36,282 nucleotides of DNA from DASSLY01 sp035689185 (lineage in GTDB: Bacteria; Actinomycetota; Actinomycetes; Actinomycetales; Dermatophilaceae). The translations under genes were made by a program, and so were the position numbers. The stretch lies in NCBI GenBank assembly GCA_035689185.1, contig DASSLY010000070.1, positions 1 through 36,282 of the forward strand, given 5' to 3'. The notes beneath the pieces are model-generated. The model searched no databases. It saw only the letters and a program-made list of their open reading frames with translations, and was not told the DNA's origin. Shown here in pieces: positions 8,023-17,192 of the stretch (within the stretch, counting starts at the first letter, position 1; each line of letters begins with the position of its first letter).

Positions 8023-11000
8023 ATGACGCGCTGGCTGATGGGGTCGAGCCTGCGGTTCGGGCGGTTGGTGATCGCCGCAGCGGTGGGACTCACCGCGCTC
8101 GCCGTCGCCTCACTGGGCTCGGCCAAGGTGGACATCCTGCCGGAGTTCATGCCGCCGTCTGTGCAGGTGCAGACGGAGGCGTTGGGGCTGTCGGCGGCGG
8201 AGGTGGAGCAGCTGATCACCGTCCCGATCGAGCAGGACCTGCTCAACGGCGTCCCGTGGCTGGACCGCATCCACTCCATGTCTCAACCCGGCCTGTCGGC
8301 GATCGACATCGTGTTCGAGCAGGGCACCGACATCTACGCCGCGCGGCAGATGGTGCAGGAGCGGCTGACGCAGGCGCACGCGCTGCCGAACGTCGGCACG
8401 CCACCGGTCATGATCGAGCCGCTGGCGTCGGCCAGCCGGGTGTCGATCGTGGCCCTGTCGGCCAAGGACGTCCCGCTCATCGACATGTCCGTCCTGGCCA
8501 GGTGGAAGATCCGACCCCGCCTCATGGGGATCTCGGGCGTGGCCAACGTGGCCATCTACGGCCAGCGCGACCGCCAGCTGCAGGTGCAGGTGGACCCGGC
8601 GCAGCTGGCTGCCAAGCACGTCTCACTCACGCAGGTGATCGAGACGGCGGGCAACGCCATGTGGGTGTCGCCGCTCACCTTCGTGGAGGCCTCCACCCCG
8701 GGGACGGGCGGCTTCGTCGAGACCGCCAACCAGCGGCTGGCGGTGCAGCACGTGCTGCCGATCACCACGGCGAGCAACCTCGCACAGGTCCCGGTGGAGG
8801 GGGCCCCGCCAGGATCTCTGCGCCTTGGTGACGTCGCCGAGGTCGTCGAGGACCACCAGCCGCTCATCGGGGACGCGGTGGGCGACGGCGACCCGACCCT
8901 GTTCCTTGTCGTCCAGAAGTTCCCCGGCGCCAGCACCGTGGCGGTCACCGAGGCAGTCGAGGACGCCATGGCGGGCCTGCAGCCTGGCCTGGCCGGTATC
9001 ACTGTCGACACCTCGTCGTACCGGCCCGCGACCCTCATCGAGTCCGCCGTGGGCAGCGTCGGCCTGATCGGTCTGCTGGGGCTGGTGCTGCTCGCGGTCG
9101 TGCTCCTGCTCAGCTTTTCCTCCTGGCGCCTCGCCGTCGTCAGCCTGGCGGCCGTCGTGGTGTCCCTGGCCGCCGCGGTGTACGTGCTCTACCTGCGGGG
9201 GGAGACGTTGACGACGATGACCCTGATCGGCGTCTCCGCCGCCCTCGTGCTCGTGGTCCACGACGCCGTCGCCGACGTGGCCGCGGTGCGCACCCGTCTG
9301 CAGCGCCGAGCCGACGGCCAGGGTGTCTCGGTCGCCGACGCCGTCGTCGAGTCCGGCGTCGCCGCGCGGGGCACTCTGCTCGTCGCCACGGTCATCGTGC
9401 TGTTGGCGGTGCTGCCTCTGCTCGCCCTCAGCTCCCTCGTCACCGCGTTCACCAGGCCGGCTGTCGGCACCTTCGCGCTGGCGCTCGCCCTGTCGATGGT
9501 GGTAGCAGTGACCGTCACGGCGACCCTGGCCGCCGCCCTGCTGCGACCGTCCTCGGAGCCGGCGGGCCCGACGCCGCTTGAGCGGCTCGTCCGACGACTA
9601 CTCTGCGGTGCCATCGGCGCATTCAGCCGGTCCGCGAGACTGGGCTGGCTCGGCGCCCTGGTGCTCGCGGTCGGCGCGCTGGCCCTCGTGCCACAGCTCG
9701 GCGACGGGCAGCTCCTGCCGCGGTTCAGCGACCGCAACCTGCTGGTGGCCGTACACACCCAGCCGGGCACATCGCTGACCGAGATGGACCGGCTCACCGG
9801 CGTCATCGCCGCCGACATCCGCCGGGTCAGCGGCGTCCGCAGCGTCGGTGCGCACGTCGGTCGGGCCGTCACCTCCGACCAGCTGGTGGACGTCAACTCC
9901 GGCGAGCTGTGGATCGACATCGCCGACGACGCCGACTACGCGGCGACGCAGCGGGGCATCCGCGGGGTCACCCGCCAGTACCCGGGCGTCGCGTCGGACC
10001 CGCTCACCTACTCCGCCGACCGCGTGGATACGGCCGCCGCCGGCTCGCAGGATGACCTTGTCGTCCGGCTGCTGGGCCAGGACTACGCGACCATGCAGAC
10101 CACGGCGGAGCGGATCCGCACGGCGATGGCGGGGGTGCCAGGCGTCCGCGCCGCGACGGTTCGCGGGCCACTGCTCGGTCCGACCGCCCAGATCGAGGTC
10201 GACCTGGCCGCCGCAGACCGGTATGGGCTGCGCCCGGGCGACGTGCGCCGGGAGGCGACGACGCTGGCCTCCGGGCTCACCGTGGGCAGCCTTTACGAGC
10301 AGGCCAAGGTCTTCGACGTGGTCGTGCTCGGAACCCCGAGCGTCCGGGCCGACCTGACCGGGCTGGGCAACGCCCTCATCGGGACGCCCGACGGCGGCCA
10401 GGTCCGGCTGGCCGACGTCGCCAAGATCACCGTGTCGCCACAGCCGACACGGATCATCCACGACCAGGTCCAGCGCAGCGTCGACGTGGTGGCACAGGTG
10501 ACCGGCGGGGACGCGGCCGGGGTCGCGAACGAGGTCACGGCAGCCGTCTCCAAGATCGCGATGCCAAGTGAGACTCACCTACGGGTCCTGGGCAGCGCCG
10601 TCGTCGCTCAGGCGGACTCGCGTCGGGCGCTTGCCTTCGCTACCGGTGCCGTGGTGCTCGTGTTCCTCCTGCTCCAGGTGGTCACGGCGAGCTGGCGACG
10701 CGCGGCGGCCCTGCTCGTGGTGGTGCCGCTCGGCTGCGTGGGAGGGGTCCTAGTGGCCCCGCTCGTAGGCGGGATCGGCACCGCCGGGGCAATCGGCGGC
10801 CTGGTTGCCGTGTTCGGGCTGACTGCCCGCACCGGGCTTATGGCGGTTCGCCGGCTGCGTGACGCTCCACCGAACGCACCGGTCGCACCGGACGCCCCGG
10901 ACGCACCGGTCGCCGCCGACGCGAACTGGGCCGCCCAGGTGGTCCAGGCCGGGCTGGCCATCGGCGCCGTGCTGGTCCCGATGGCGATCCTCGGCGACCG

Positions 11001-11172
11001 AGCGGGCGTGGAGCTGCTCCGGCCGATGGCAGTGACCGCCCTCGGCGGGCTGCTGACCAGCCTGTTCGTGACGCTGTTCGTGGTGCCGTCCGTGTGCCCC
11101 GCGGATCGCCCACGCGCGCGGGCAGAGCTGGAGGCCACGCAACGGTCCGAGACCGTCACGGCGAACGTGTGA
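8023..11172 (+). CDS. RND permease of the heavy-metal-efflux (CusA/CzcA) type, degenerate proton-relay subunit
   Basis: 1049 residues with the two-fold RND architecture: TM1 at about 13-33, a large exoplasmic domain, six helices at about 345-510, a second exoplasmic domain and a final helix bundle. KVDILPEFMPPSVQVQTEALGLSAAEVEQLITVPIE-type features identify the HME branch. In TM4, where the sister gene has VVDDAIIDVEN, this protein reads VVHDAVADVAA (residues 411-421). One Asp is His (H413) and the Glu-Asn pair is Ala-Ala, so it may not conduct protons by itself. A low-complexity Pro/Ala/Asp insert (about 946-966) sits in a late loop. The start is supported by AGGAGG. It is first in an operon with an adaptor-like lipoprotein and a second RND permease. 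The substrate is unknown. Confidence 0.88.
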   Translation: MTRWLMGSSLRFGRLVIAAAVGLTALAVASLGSAKVDILPEFMPPSVQVQTEALGLSAAEVEQLITVPIEQDLLNGVPWLDRIHSMSQPGLSAIDIVFEQGTDIYAARQMVQERLTQAHALPNVGTPPVMIEPLASASRVSIVALSAKDVPLIDMSVLARWKIRPRLMGISGVANVAIYGQRDRQLQVQVDPAQLAAKHVSLTQVIETAGNAMWVSPLTFVEASTPGTGGFVETANQRLAVQHVLPITTASNLAQVPVEGAPPGSLRLGDVAEVVEDHQPLIGDAVGDGDPTLFLVVQKFPGASTVAVTEAVEDAMAGLQPGLAGITVDTSSYRPATLIESAVGSVGLIGLLGLVLLAVVLLLSFSSWRLAVVSLAAVVVSLAAAVYVLYLRGETLTTMTLIGVSAALVLVVHDAVADVAAVRTRLQRRADGQGVSVADAVVESGVAARGTLLVATVIVLLAVLPLLALSSLVTAFTRPAVGTFALALALSMVVAVTVTATLAAALLRPSSEPAGPTPLERLVRRLLCGAIGAFSRSARLGWLGALVLAVGALALVPQLGDGQLLPRFSDRNLLVAVHTQPGTSLTEMDRLTGVIAADIRRVSGVRSVGAHVGRAVTSDQLVDVNSGELWIDIADDADYAATQRGIRGVTRQYPGVASDPLTYSADRVDTAAAGSQDDLVVRLLGQDYATMQTTAERIRTAMAGVPGVRAATVRGPLLGPTAQIEVDLAAADRYGLRPGDVRREATTLASGLTVGSLYEQAKVFDVVVLGTPSVRADLTGLGNALIGTPDGGQVRLADVAKITVSPQPTRIIHDQVQRSVDVVAQVTGGDAAGVANEVTAAVSKIAMPSETHLRVLGSAVVAQADSRRALAFATGAVVLVFLLLQVVTASWRRAAALLVVVPLGCVGGVLVAPLVGGIGTAGAIGGLVAVFGLTARTGLMAVRRLRDAPPNAPVAPDAPDAPVAADANWAAQVVQAGLAIGAVLVPMAILGDRAGVELLRPMAVTALGGLLTSLFVTLFVVPSVCPADRPRARAELEATQRSETVTANV

Positions 11173-11191
11173 CGCGGAAGGCGGGTCACCG

Positions 11192-11650
11192 ATGCACTCT
11201 CACCCCGTTGCCCCCGGCCGCCGAGCTGCTGCCTTCGCCGCCACGGCCGGGCTGGCCGGTGGCGCGCTCTGCGGCTGCAGCATACCCACGGCCGGGGAGG
11301 AGGAGGAAGCCACCGTGCAGCTGCAGCCCGTGGCCGACGGCCTCCAGCAGGTGACGCTCACCGAGGAAGGCGTGGCCAAGATCGGAATCGACACGGCGAA
11401 GGTCCGCCCGGCCGCCGGAGCCGGCCGGGTAACGATGCCGTACTCGGCGCTGGTCTATTCCAGCGACGGGACGACGTGGGCCTACACCGTAACCGCGGAC
11501 CGAAGCTACCTGCGTGCAGCCGTCACGATCGAGTCGGTCGCCGGCGACACCATGACGCTGTCGGAGGGACCGGCCGTGGGCACCGATGTCGTCGTGGTCG
11601 GCGCGCCCGAGCTGCTGGGCGCCGAGGCAGAGATCAGTGGTGAGGAATGA
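11192..11650 (+). CDS. small lipoprotein resembling the C-terminal part of RND adaptor (HlyD/MFP) proteins
   Basis: 152 residues. A lipoprotein signal with a GGALCGC lipobox puts the lipidated Cys at residue 29, and an acidic EEEE linker follows. The rest (about 45-145) has the pattern of the membrane-proximal end of periplasmic adaptor subunits: VTLTEEGVAKIGIDTAKV, MPYSALVYSSDGTTWAYTV and a closing GTDVVVVGAPELLGAE. The long alpha-helical hairpin and lipoyl domains of true adaptors are absent, as expected where there is no outer-membrane channel to reach. It lies between two RND permease genes, 19 bases after the first, and its TGA overlaps the ATG of the second (ATGA). Its probable role is an extracytoplasmic partner of the permease pair. 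Confidence 0.75.
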   Translation: MHSHPVAPGRRAAAFAATAGLAGGALCGCSIPTAGEEEEATVQLQPVADGLQQVTLTEEGVAKIGIDTAKVRPAAGAGRVTMPYSALVYSSDGTTWAYTVTADRSYLRAAVTIESVAGDTMTLSEGPAVGTDVVVVGAPELLGAEAEISGEE

Positions 11651-14600
11651 GCGCCCCCGCGGTGGCTACCCCCGTGACTGGCGGCCAGGTCCCGCGTGGC
11701 GCCGGCGGTCGGGGCGGGTCCGGCCGGCCGCCCTCCCAGCGCACCCTCATGCGGGGGATCGTGTCGGCCAGCCTCAGCCTCCGCTTCCTCGTCGTGGCCG
11801 CTGGCGTGGCGATGATGGTGGTGGGTGTCGCGGTGCTGCCGCAGATGCGCATCGACGTCTTCCCGGAGTTCGCCCCACCCCGGGTTGTCATCCAGACCGC
11901 CTGCGTGGGCCTGTCCACTTCTGACGTCGAGGAGCTGGTGACCGTCCCGCTTGAGCAGGGCCTCAACGGGCTCAACGGGCTGGACGACATGCGGTCACGG
12001 TCGGTGCCACAGCTGTCCTCCATCGAGCTGCTCTTCTCAGCGGAAACCGACCTGCTCCGGGCCCGTCAGCTGGTCCAGGAACGGCTGGCGATCGTCTCGC
12101 CGAGCCTGCCCACGTGGGCCGCGCCGCCGGTCATCCTCGCGCCGGTGTCGGCCACCGGCCGAGCCATGCACATCGGCATGACGTCGAAGAGCCAGTCCCT
12201 GATCCAGATGTCGATGACGGCGTACTGGAACATCCGGGCCCGGCTGTTGCAGGTGCCCGGCGTGGCCAACGTGGCGATCTGGAACGAACGGCTGCAGCTG
12301 ATGACCGTACAGGTCGAGCCGCCGAAGATGGCTCGTCACGGAGTCACCCTGGACCAGGTGATGGAGACCACCGCCGCGGCCGTCGACTCCGGCCTGCTCC
12401 GGTTCTCCAGCGGAAGCGTCATCGGCACCGGCGGGAACATCGAGTCCGGCACGAGCCGGGTGTCGGTCCGCAACGTGCTGCCCATCGTGACACCCGCCGA
12501 CCTGGCGAAGGTGCCGATCGACCGGAAAACTGGGCCCACAGTGCGGCTTGGGGACGTCGCCACGGTCGCCGAGACGAACCAGCCGCTCATCGGCGACGCC
12601 GTCATCAACGGAGAACCCGGAGTCATGCTGGTCGTCGAGAAGCTGCCCTGGGCCAACACGCTGCGGCTCACCCAGGGCGTCGAGGACGCGATCAGGCAGC
12701 TGCAACCGGGGCTGCCCGACATCACCTTCGACACCCACGTCTTCCAGCAGGCCGACTTCGTCCGGCTGGCGATAGGCAACCTGTCGCAGGCGCTGGTCCT
12801 GGGGTTCCTGTTGGTCGTGGTGATCCTGTTCCTGTTCCTGTTCGAATGGCGAGTCGCGCTCATCAGCCTGCTGACCATCCCGCTGTCGCTCATGGCGACC
12901 CTGCTGGTGCTGTACCTGCGCGGTTCCACGATCAACACCATGACCCTGGCCGGGCTCGTGATCGCCCTCGGGGCCGTGGTCGACGACGCCATCATCGACG
13001 TGGAGAACATCGTCCGAAGACTGCGGCAGGAACGGCGGGCCGGCAGTGGCCGGTCGACGGCGTCGGTGGTGCTGGAGGCATCGCTGGAGGTGCGCAGCCC
13101 GATCGTCTACGCCACCCTGATCATCGTCGCTGCCGCCCTCCCGGTCTTGTTGCTCACCGGGCTGACCGGCGCGTTCTTCGCCCCCCTCGCCGTCACCTAC
13201 ACCCTGGCCATCGTCGCGTCCATGGTCGTGGCACTCACCCTCACGCCGGCGTTGTGCCTCATCGTGCTGCGTGGCGCTGGGATCGAGCGGCACGCCTCCC
13301 CCGTGGTCGGGTGGCTGCAACGCGTCTACTCCGCCGCACTGCTGCGCATCGTCGGACGGCCGAGGCGGGCGTATGCCGCGTTCGGCCTGGTGACCCTGCT
13401 CGGCGCCGGCACAGCGCCGCTACTGGGCCAGAGCCTGTTCCCCGCATTCCAGGAGCGGGACTTCCTCATGCACTGGGTGGGCGTTCCCGGCACGTCGGAC
13501 GCCGAGACCGTGCGGACGACCACGGCGATCGGCAAGGAGCTTCTCGGAGTCCCCGGCGTGCGCAGCTTCGGCGCCCACATCGGGCAGGCACTGCTCGGGG
13601 AGGAGGTGTTCGGGGTCAACTTCGGGGAGAACTGGGTCAGCCTGGATCCCAGGGTCGACTACGAGGAGGCGCTGTCCCGGATCGAGAAGGTGGCGCACGG
13701 CTACCCGGGCCTGTTCCGGGAGGTGCAGACCTACCTCGACGAGCGGATCGAGGAGGTGCTCACCGGCGGGAAGGAGCCGATCATCGTGCGGGTGTTCGGG
13801 GAGGACCTCGACGTGATCCGGGCGAAGTCCGAGGAGATCCTGGGCCTGCTCGAAGGCATCGACGGCGTTGAGAACGCGCACACCGATATCTCCACCGACG
13901 TTCCCCAGATCGAGGTCCAGGTAAAGCTCGCGGAGGCGGAGAGCTACGGCCTCAAGCCCGGCGACGTCCGCCGCGCGGCGGCGACGATGGTGGCCGGGGA
14001 GGAGGTCGGCGACATCTTCCGGGCCGGCCGGGCCTATGACGTGGTGGTGTGGAGCACGCCGGCGACGCGAGCCAGCGTCCAGGACATCATGCGGCTGCCG
14101 ATCGACACACCCGCTGGCAAGACGGTGCTGTTGTCCGATGTCGCCGACGTCACCGTCGGACCGAACCCGAACGCCATCGAGCGGGCCGGCGACTCGCGGC
14201 GGCTGGACGTCGGCGCCGACGTCCAGGGCAGGGACCTTGGTTCGGTGGTGCGCGAGCTCACCGACAAGCTCCAGCAGGTCAGCTTCGAGCGCGGGTACCA
14301 CGCCGAGGTGCTCGGGGAGTACCAGGAGCGGCAGCAGGCCCAGGCCCGGCTATTGAGCTCCGCAGCCGTCGCCGGACTGCTCATCCTGCTCCTGCTGCAG
14401 GCGTCGTTCCGCAGCTGGCGGCTGGCGACTCTCATCTTCCTGACCCTGCCGATGGCCCTGGTCGGCGGTGTTCTGGCCGCCTGGGTCAGCGGTGGGATCC
14501 TTTCCCTTGGCTCGCTGGTGGGGTTCTTCACGGTGTTCGGCATCGCCGCGCGAAACGGGATCCTGCTCATCAACCACTGCCAGCACCTGGAGCAGGAAGA

Positions 14601-14883
14601 GGGCCAGGAGTTTGGGCTGGCTCTGGTCATGCAGGGTGCGCGGGAGCGGCTCTCACCAATCCTCATGACCACCTTGGCGACCGGCTTGGCGCTGGTGCCG
14701 CTGGTCGTGCTGGGTCAGCGGCCAGGGCAGGAGATCGAGCACCCGCTGGCCGTGGTCATCCTCGGCGGGCTGATCACCTCGACGCTGCTCAGCCTGTTCG
14801 TCCTGCCATCGCTGTACCTGCGCTTCGGCCGCGCGTCATCCGCAGGAACTGTCTGGCCACAACGAATCGGAGAAGACGGATGA
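11647..14883 (+). CDS. RND permease of the heavy-metal-efflux (CusA/CzcA) type, intact proton-relay subunit
   Basis: 1078 residues. After a Gly/Pro-rich N-terminal extension (1-34) come TM1 and the HME signature region MRIDVFPEFAPPRVVIQTACVG. TM4 carries GAVVDDAIIDVEN with D446, D447 and E453, the residues expected for proton coupling. The TM10 region has GIAARNGILLINH, also canonical. The start overlaps the lipoprotein stop (ATGA); ATG 11749 just before TM1 is an alternative. Its own stop overlaps the ATG of the following lipoprotein gene. Gene order and similarity suggest it arose by duplication with the upstream permease and may form a mixed complex with it. Cations, lipids or small molecules are all possible substrates. 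Confidence 0.92.
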   Translation: MSAPAVATPVTGGQVPRGAGGRGGSGRPPSQRTLMRGIVSASLSLRFLVVAAGVAMMVVGVAVLPQMRIDVFPEFAPPRVVIQTACVGLSTSDVEELVTVPLEQGLNGLNGLDDMRSRSVPQLSSIELLFSAETDLLRARQLVQERLAIVSPSLPTWAAPPVILAPVSATGRAMHIGMTSKSQSLIQMSMTAYWNIRARLLQVPGVANVAIWNERLQLMTVQVEPPKMARHGVTLDQVMETTAAAVDSGLLRFSSGSVIGTGGNIESGTSRVSVRNVLPIVTPADLAKVPIDRKTGPTVRLGDVATVAETNQPLIGDAVINGEPGVMLVVEKLPWANTLRLTQGVEDAIRQLQPGLPDITFDTHVFQQADFVRLAIGNLSQALVLGFLLVVVILFLFLFEWRVALISLLTIPLSLMATLLVLYLRGSTINTMTLAGLVIALGAVVDDAIIDVENIVRRLRQERRAGSGRSTASVVLEASLEVRSPIVYATLIIVAAALPVLLLTGLTGAFFAPLAVTYTLAIVASMVVALTLTPALCLIVLRGAGIERHASPVVGWLQRVYSAALLRIVGRPRRAYAAFGLVTLLGAGTAPLLGQSLFPAFQERDFLMHWVGVPGTSDAETVRTTTAIGKELLGVPGVRSFGAHIGQALLGEEVFGVNFGENWVSLDPRVDYEEALSRIEKVAHGYPGLFREVQTYLDERIEEVLTGGKEPIIVRVFGEDLDVIRAKSEEILGLLEGIDGVENAHTDISTDVPQIEVQVKLAEAESYGLKPGDVRRAAATMVAGEEVGDIFRAGRAYDVVVWSTPATRASVQDIMRLPIDTPAGKTVLLSDVADVTVGPNPNAIERAGDSRRLDVGADVQGRDLGSVVRELTDKLQQVSFERGYHAEVLGEYQERQQAQARLLSSAAVAGLLILLLLQASFRSWRLATLIFLTLPMALVGGVLAAWVSGGILSLGSLVGFFTVFGIAARNGILLINHCQHLEQEEGQEFGLALVMQGARERLSPILMTTLATGLALVPLVVLGQRPGQEIEHPLAVVILGGLITSTLLSLFVLPSLYLRFGRASSAGTVWPQRIGEDG

Positions 14884-15854
14884 AACCGCATCGGAAGCCC
14901 ATGATTTCGTGCGCTGCCGCAACGGCGTTGGCCTTTGGCGTCGGCGCCTGCAGCACGACCGGCGCAGGTGTTGGCGCCGGCCCCCCTGCCGGTGACACCA
15001 CCACGAGCACGACCCCCACCACGAGCACGAGCAGGACCCCCACCACGAGCACCCCCAGCTCCACGACGACGGCGAAGCAGGCGGCCGAGACCGGCCCCGA
15101 GCCCGGGTTCGACCAGCTCCACTTCAGCAACCCGACTTCGGTCACCAACACCTGGCTGCCGCTGAAGCCGGGCACCCAGCTGGTCTATGAAGGAAAGACG
15201 ATCGAGGACGGCGAGACGTCTCGGCATCGCACCGTCTTCACGGTGACCGACCTGACCAAGCTGGTCGCCGGGGTGCGCACCGTCGTGGTGTGGGACCGGG
15301 ACTTCGCCGACGACCAGCTGCAGGAGTCGGAGCTGGCGTTCTTCGCCCAGGCTGACGATGGGAACGTCTGGCACTTCGGCCAGTACCCCGAGGGGTACGA
15401 GGACGGGAAGCTCGTTGAGACCCCAGCCTGGATTCACGGCGTCAAGGGCGCTCAGGCCGGGCTGACCATGAAGGCCCACCCCCAGCTCGGCGCACGGAGC
15501 TACTCCCAGGGCTGGGGACCCGAGGTCGGCTGGTCGGACCGGGCCACCGCGGTGAAGACGGGCCAGCGGACCTGTGTCCGGGCCGGCTGCTACACCAACG
15601 TCCTGGTCATCGACGAGTTCAGCCTGGATGAGCCGGGCGCACACCAGCTCAAGTACTACGCACCCGGGGTGGGCAATGTCCGGGTGGGGTGGGCCGGCAA
15701 CGATCGGACCAAGGAGACCCTGCAGCTGGTCAGCGTTGTCCACCTGAGCGCCGCTGCCCGGTCCAAGGTCCGCCAGGAGGCGCTGCGGCTTGAGCGGAAC
15801 GCGTACCAGCGAAGCAAGGACGTCTACGGGACCACCGAGCCGATGGGCCGGTGA
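14880..15854 (+). CDS. conserved lipoprotein of unknown function, last gene of the RND operon
   Basis: 324 residues. A basic N-terminus, hydrophobic core and GVGAC lipobox (C24) mark a lipoprotein. A Thr/Ser/Pro linker made of TTST-like units runs from about 39 to 65. The globular part has features I associate with a recurrent but uncharacterised actinobacterial family: NPWLPL-like NTWLPLKPGTQLVYEG, FTVTDLTKLVAGVRTVVVWDRDF, and FFAQADDGNVWHFGQYPE. Two Cys (in RTCVRAGCYTN) may form a disulfide. Its ATG overlaps the TGA of the RND permease (ATGA), so it is made together with the transporter. A substrate-binding or wall-anchored accessory role is inferred from position; no enzyme motif is visible. 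Confidence 0.7.
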   Translation: MKPHRKPMISCAAATALAFGVGACSTTGAGVGAGPPAGDTTTSTTPTTSTSRTPTTSTPSSTTTAKQAAETGPEPGFDQLHFSNPTSVTNTWLPLKPGTQLVYEGKTIEDGETSRHRTVFTVTDLTKLVAGVRTVVVWDRDFADDQLQESELAFFAQADDGNVWHFGQYPEGYEDGKLVETPAWIHGVKGAQAGLTMKAHPQLGARSYSQGWGPEVGWSDRATAVKTGQRTCVRAGCYTNVLVIDEFSLDEPGAHQLKYYAPGVGNVRVGWAGNDRTKETLQLVSVVHLSAAARSKVRQEALRLERNAYQRSKDVYGTTEPMGR

Positions 15855-15893
15855 GGCAGGCCAGCTGCGCGCTCGATCCGTCGTCCGCGCCCG

Positions 15894-17075
15894 CTACCCC
15901 GTCTGCGCCGATCCTGAGCGCAGCAGCTCCCGGGCCATGACCAGGCGCTGGATCTGGTTGGTGCCCTCATAGATCTGGGTGATCTTGGCGTCCCGCATCA
16001 TCCGCTCCACCGGGAAGTCCTTGACGTAGCCGGCCCCGCCCAGCAGCTGGACCGCGTCCGTGGTCACCTGCATCGCGACGTCGGAGGCAAAGCACTTCGC
16101 GGCCGCCCCGAAGAACGGCAGGTCGGCGTCCCCGCGCTCGGAGCGAGCGGCGGCGACATACACCAGCTGACGCGCGGCCTCCAGCGTCATCGCCATGTCC
16201 GCGAGCATGAACCGGATGCCCTGGAAGTCAGCCACCCGCGACCCGAACTGCGAGCGTTCCTTGACGTAACCGAGCGCGAAGTCCAGCGCCCCCGCGGCGA
16301 TCCCGACCGCCTGGGCGCCGATGGTCACCCTGGTGTGGTCCAGGGTGCGCAGCGCGACCTTCAGCCCCTCGCCGAGCTCGCCGACCAGCCGGTCGCCGGG
16401 AATGCGGCAGTGGTCGAAGCGCAGCTCCCGGGTCGGCGAGCCCTTGATCCCCAGCTTCTTCTCCGGCTCGCCGAAGGAGAAGCCCGGGTCGTCCCGCTCC
16501 ACCACGAACGCCGAGACGTTGGAGCCGCGCCTGCCATCGGGGTCGGTGACCGCCAGCACGGTGTAGTACTGCGAGACCCCCGCGTTGGTGATCCACGACT
16601 TCTGCCCGGACAGCACCCACTCGTCCCCGTCGGCCACCGCGCGGCAGCGCATGGACGCGGTGTCGGACCCGGCTTCCCGCTCCGACAGCCCGTAGGAGAA
16701 CATCGCCTCCCCGCGCGCCACCGGCGGCAGGTAGCGCGCCTTCACCTGTTCGGACGCGGCCAGGAGGAGCGGCATGGTGCCGAGCTTGTTCACGGCCGGG
16801 ATGAGCGAGGACGAAGCGCAGACCCGCGCCACCTCCTCGATGACGATGCAGGTCGACAGGGCGTCCGCGCCGACCCCGTCGTACTCCTGCGGGATGTGCG
16901 GGGCGTGGAAGTCGGCCGCCCGCAGCGCGTCGTAGGCGGCCTGGGGGAACTCGGCCCGCTCGTCCACCTCGGCGGCGTGCGGCGCGACCTTGTCCTGCGC
17001 GACCGCCCGGACCGCCTGCCGCAGCTCCTCGTGGTCGGCGGAGGTCGCGAACAAGGGGTATGCCGCGTCGCTCAC
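15894..17075 (-). CDS. acyl-CoA dehydrogenase
   Basis: 393 residues, the normal length for the family. The N-terminal helical domain is followed by the FAD-contacting YGLSEREAGSDTASMR and WITNAGVSQYY segments. The C-terminal domain has the RSQFGSRVADFQGIRF region, GGAGYVKDFPVERMMRDAKI, and the catalytic Glu (about residue 370) in YEGTNQIQR. It oxidises an acyl-CoA to the enoyl-CoA with FAD; chain-length preference cannot be read. The GTG start at 17075 is preceded by TAGGAT 6 bases upstream and no ribosome binding site, so the message is probably leaderless. It converges on the RND operon, 39 bases from the lipoprotein stop. Confidence 0.93.
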   Translation of the reverse strand: MSDAAYPLFATSADHEELRQAVRAVAQDKVAPHAAEVDERAEFPQAAYDALRAADFHAPHIPQEYDGVGADALSTCIVIEEVARVCASSSLIPAVNKLGTMPLLLAASEQVKARYLPPVARGEAMFSYGLSEREAGSDTASMRCRAVADGDEWVLSGQKSWITNAGVSQYYTVLAVTDPDGRRGSNVSAFVVERDDPGFSFGEPEKKLGIKGSPTRELRFDHCRIPGDRLVGELGEGLKVALRTLDHTRVTIGAQAVGIAAGALDFALGYVKERSQFGSRVADFQGIRFMLADMAMTLEAARQLVYVAAARSERGDADLPFFGAAAKCFASDVAMQVTTDAVQLLGGAGYVKDFPVERMMRDAKITQIYEGTNQIQRLVMARELLRSGSAQTG

Positions 17076-17081
17076 CTGCCG

Positions 17082-17087
17082 ATCCTA
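17082..17087 (-). promoter_or_regulatory. -10 box of a leaderless promoter for the acyl-CoA dehydrogenase
   Basis: On the minus strand TAGGAT ends 6 bases before the GTG at 17075, so the expected transcription start is the start codon. No Shine-Dalgarno is present. Confidence 0.5.
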
Positions 17088-17107
17088 GCCAGCCCCCACC
17101 CCACCGA

Positions 17108-17174
17108 CCGAACACCCCGGAAGCCCCGTTCCGGGGCCTAGTACCCCCCGAAACGGGACTCCCGAGGTGTCCGG
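17108..17174 (-). repeat. 29-bp intergenic hairpin, possible terminator or REP-like element
   Basis: The arms 17108-17136 and 17146-17174 pair over 29 positions around a 9-base loop. Twenty-four pairs are Watson-Crick. The other five (17111/17171, 17117/17165, 17121/17161, 17124/17158, 17131/17151) are all G.U wobbles if the minus strand is transcribed and A.C mismatches on plus. It starts 18 bases after the stop of the LLM oxidoreductase gene and lies before the acyl-CoA dehydrogenase promoter, fitting a terminator or 3'-end stabiliser without a U-run. A dispersed palindromic repeat is the alternative. Confidence 0.6.
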
Positions 17175-17192
17175 ATGGGGGGTGGCTGCGGC

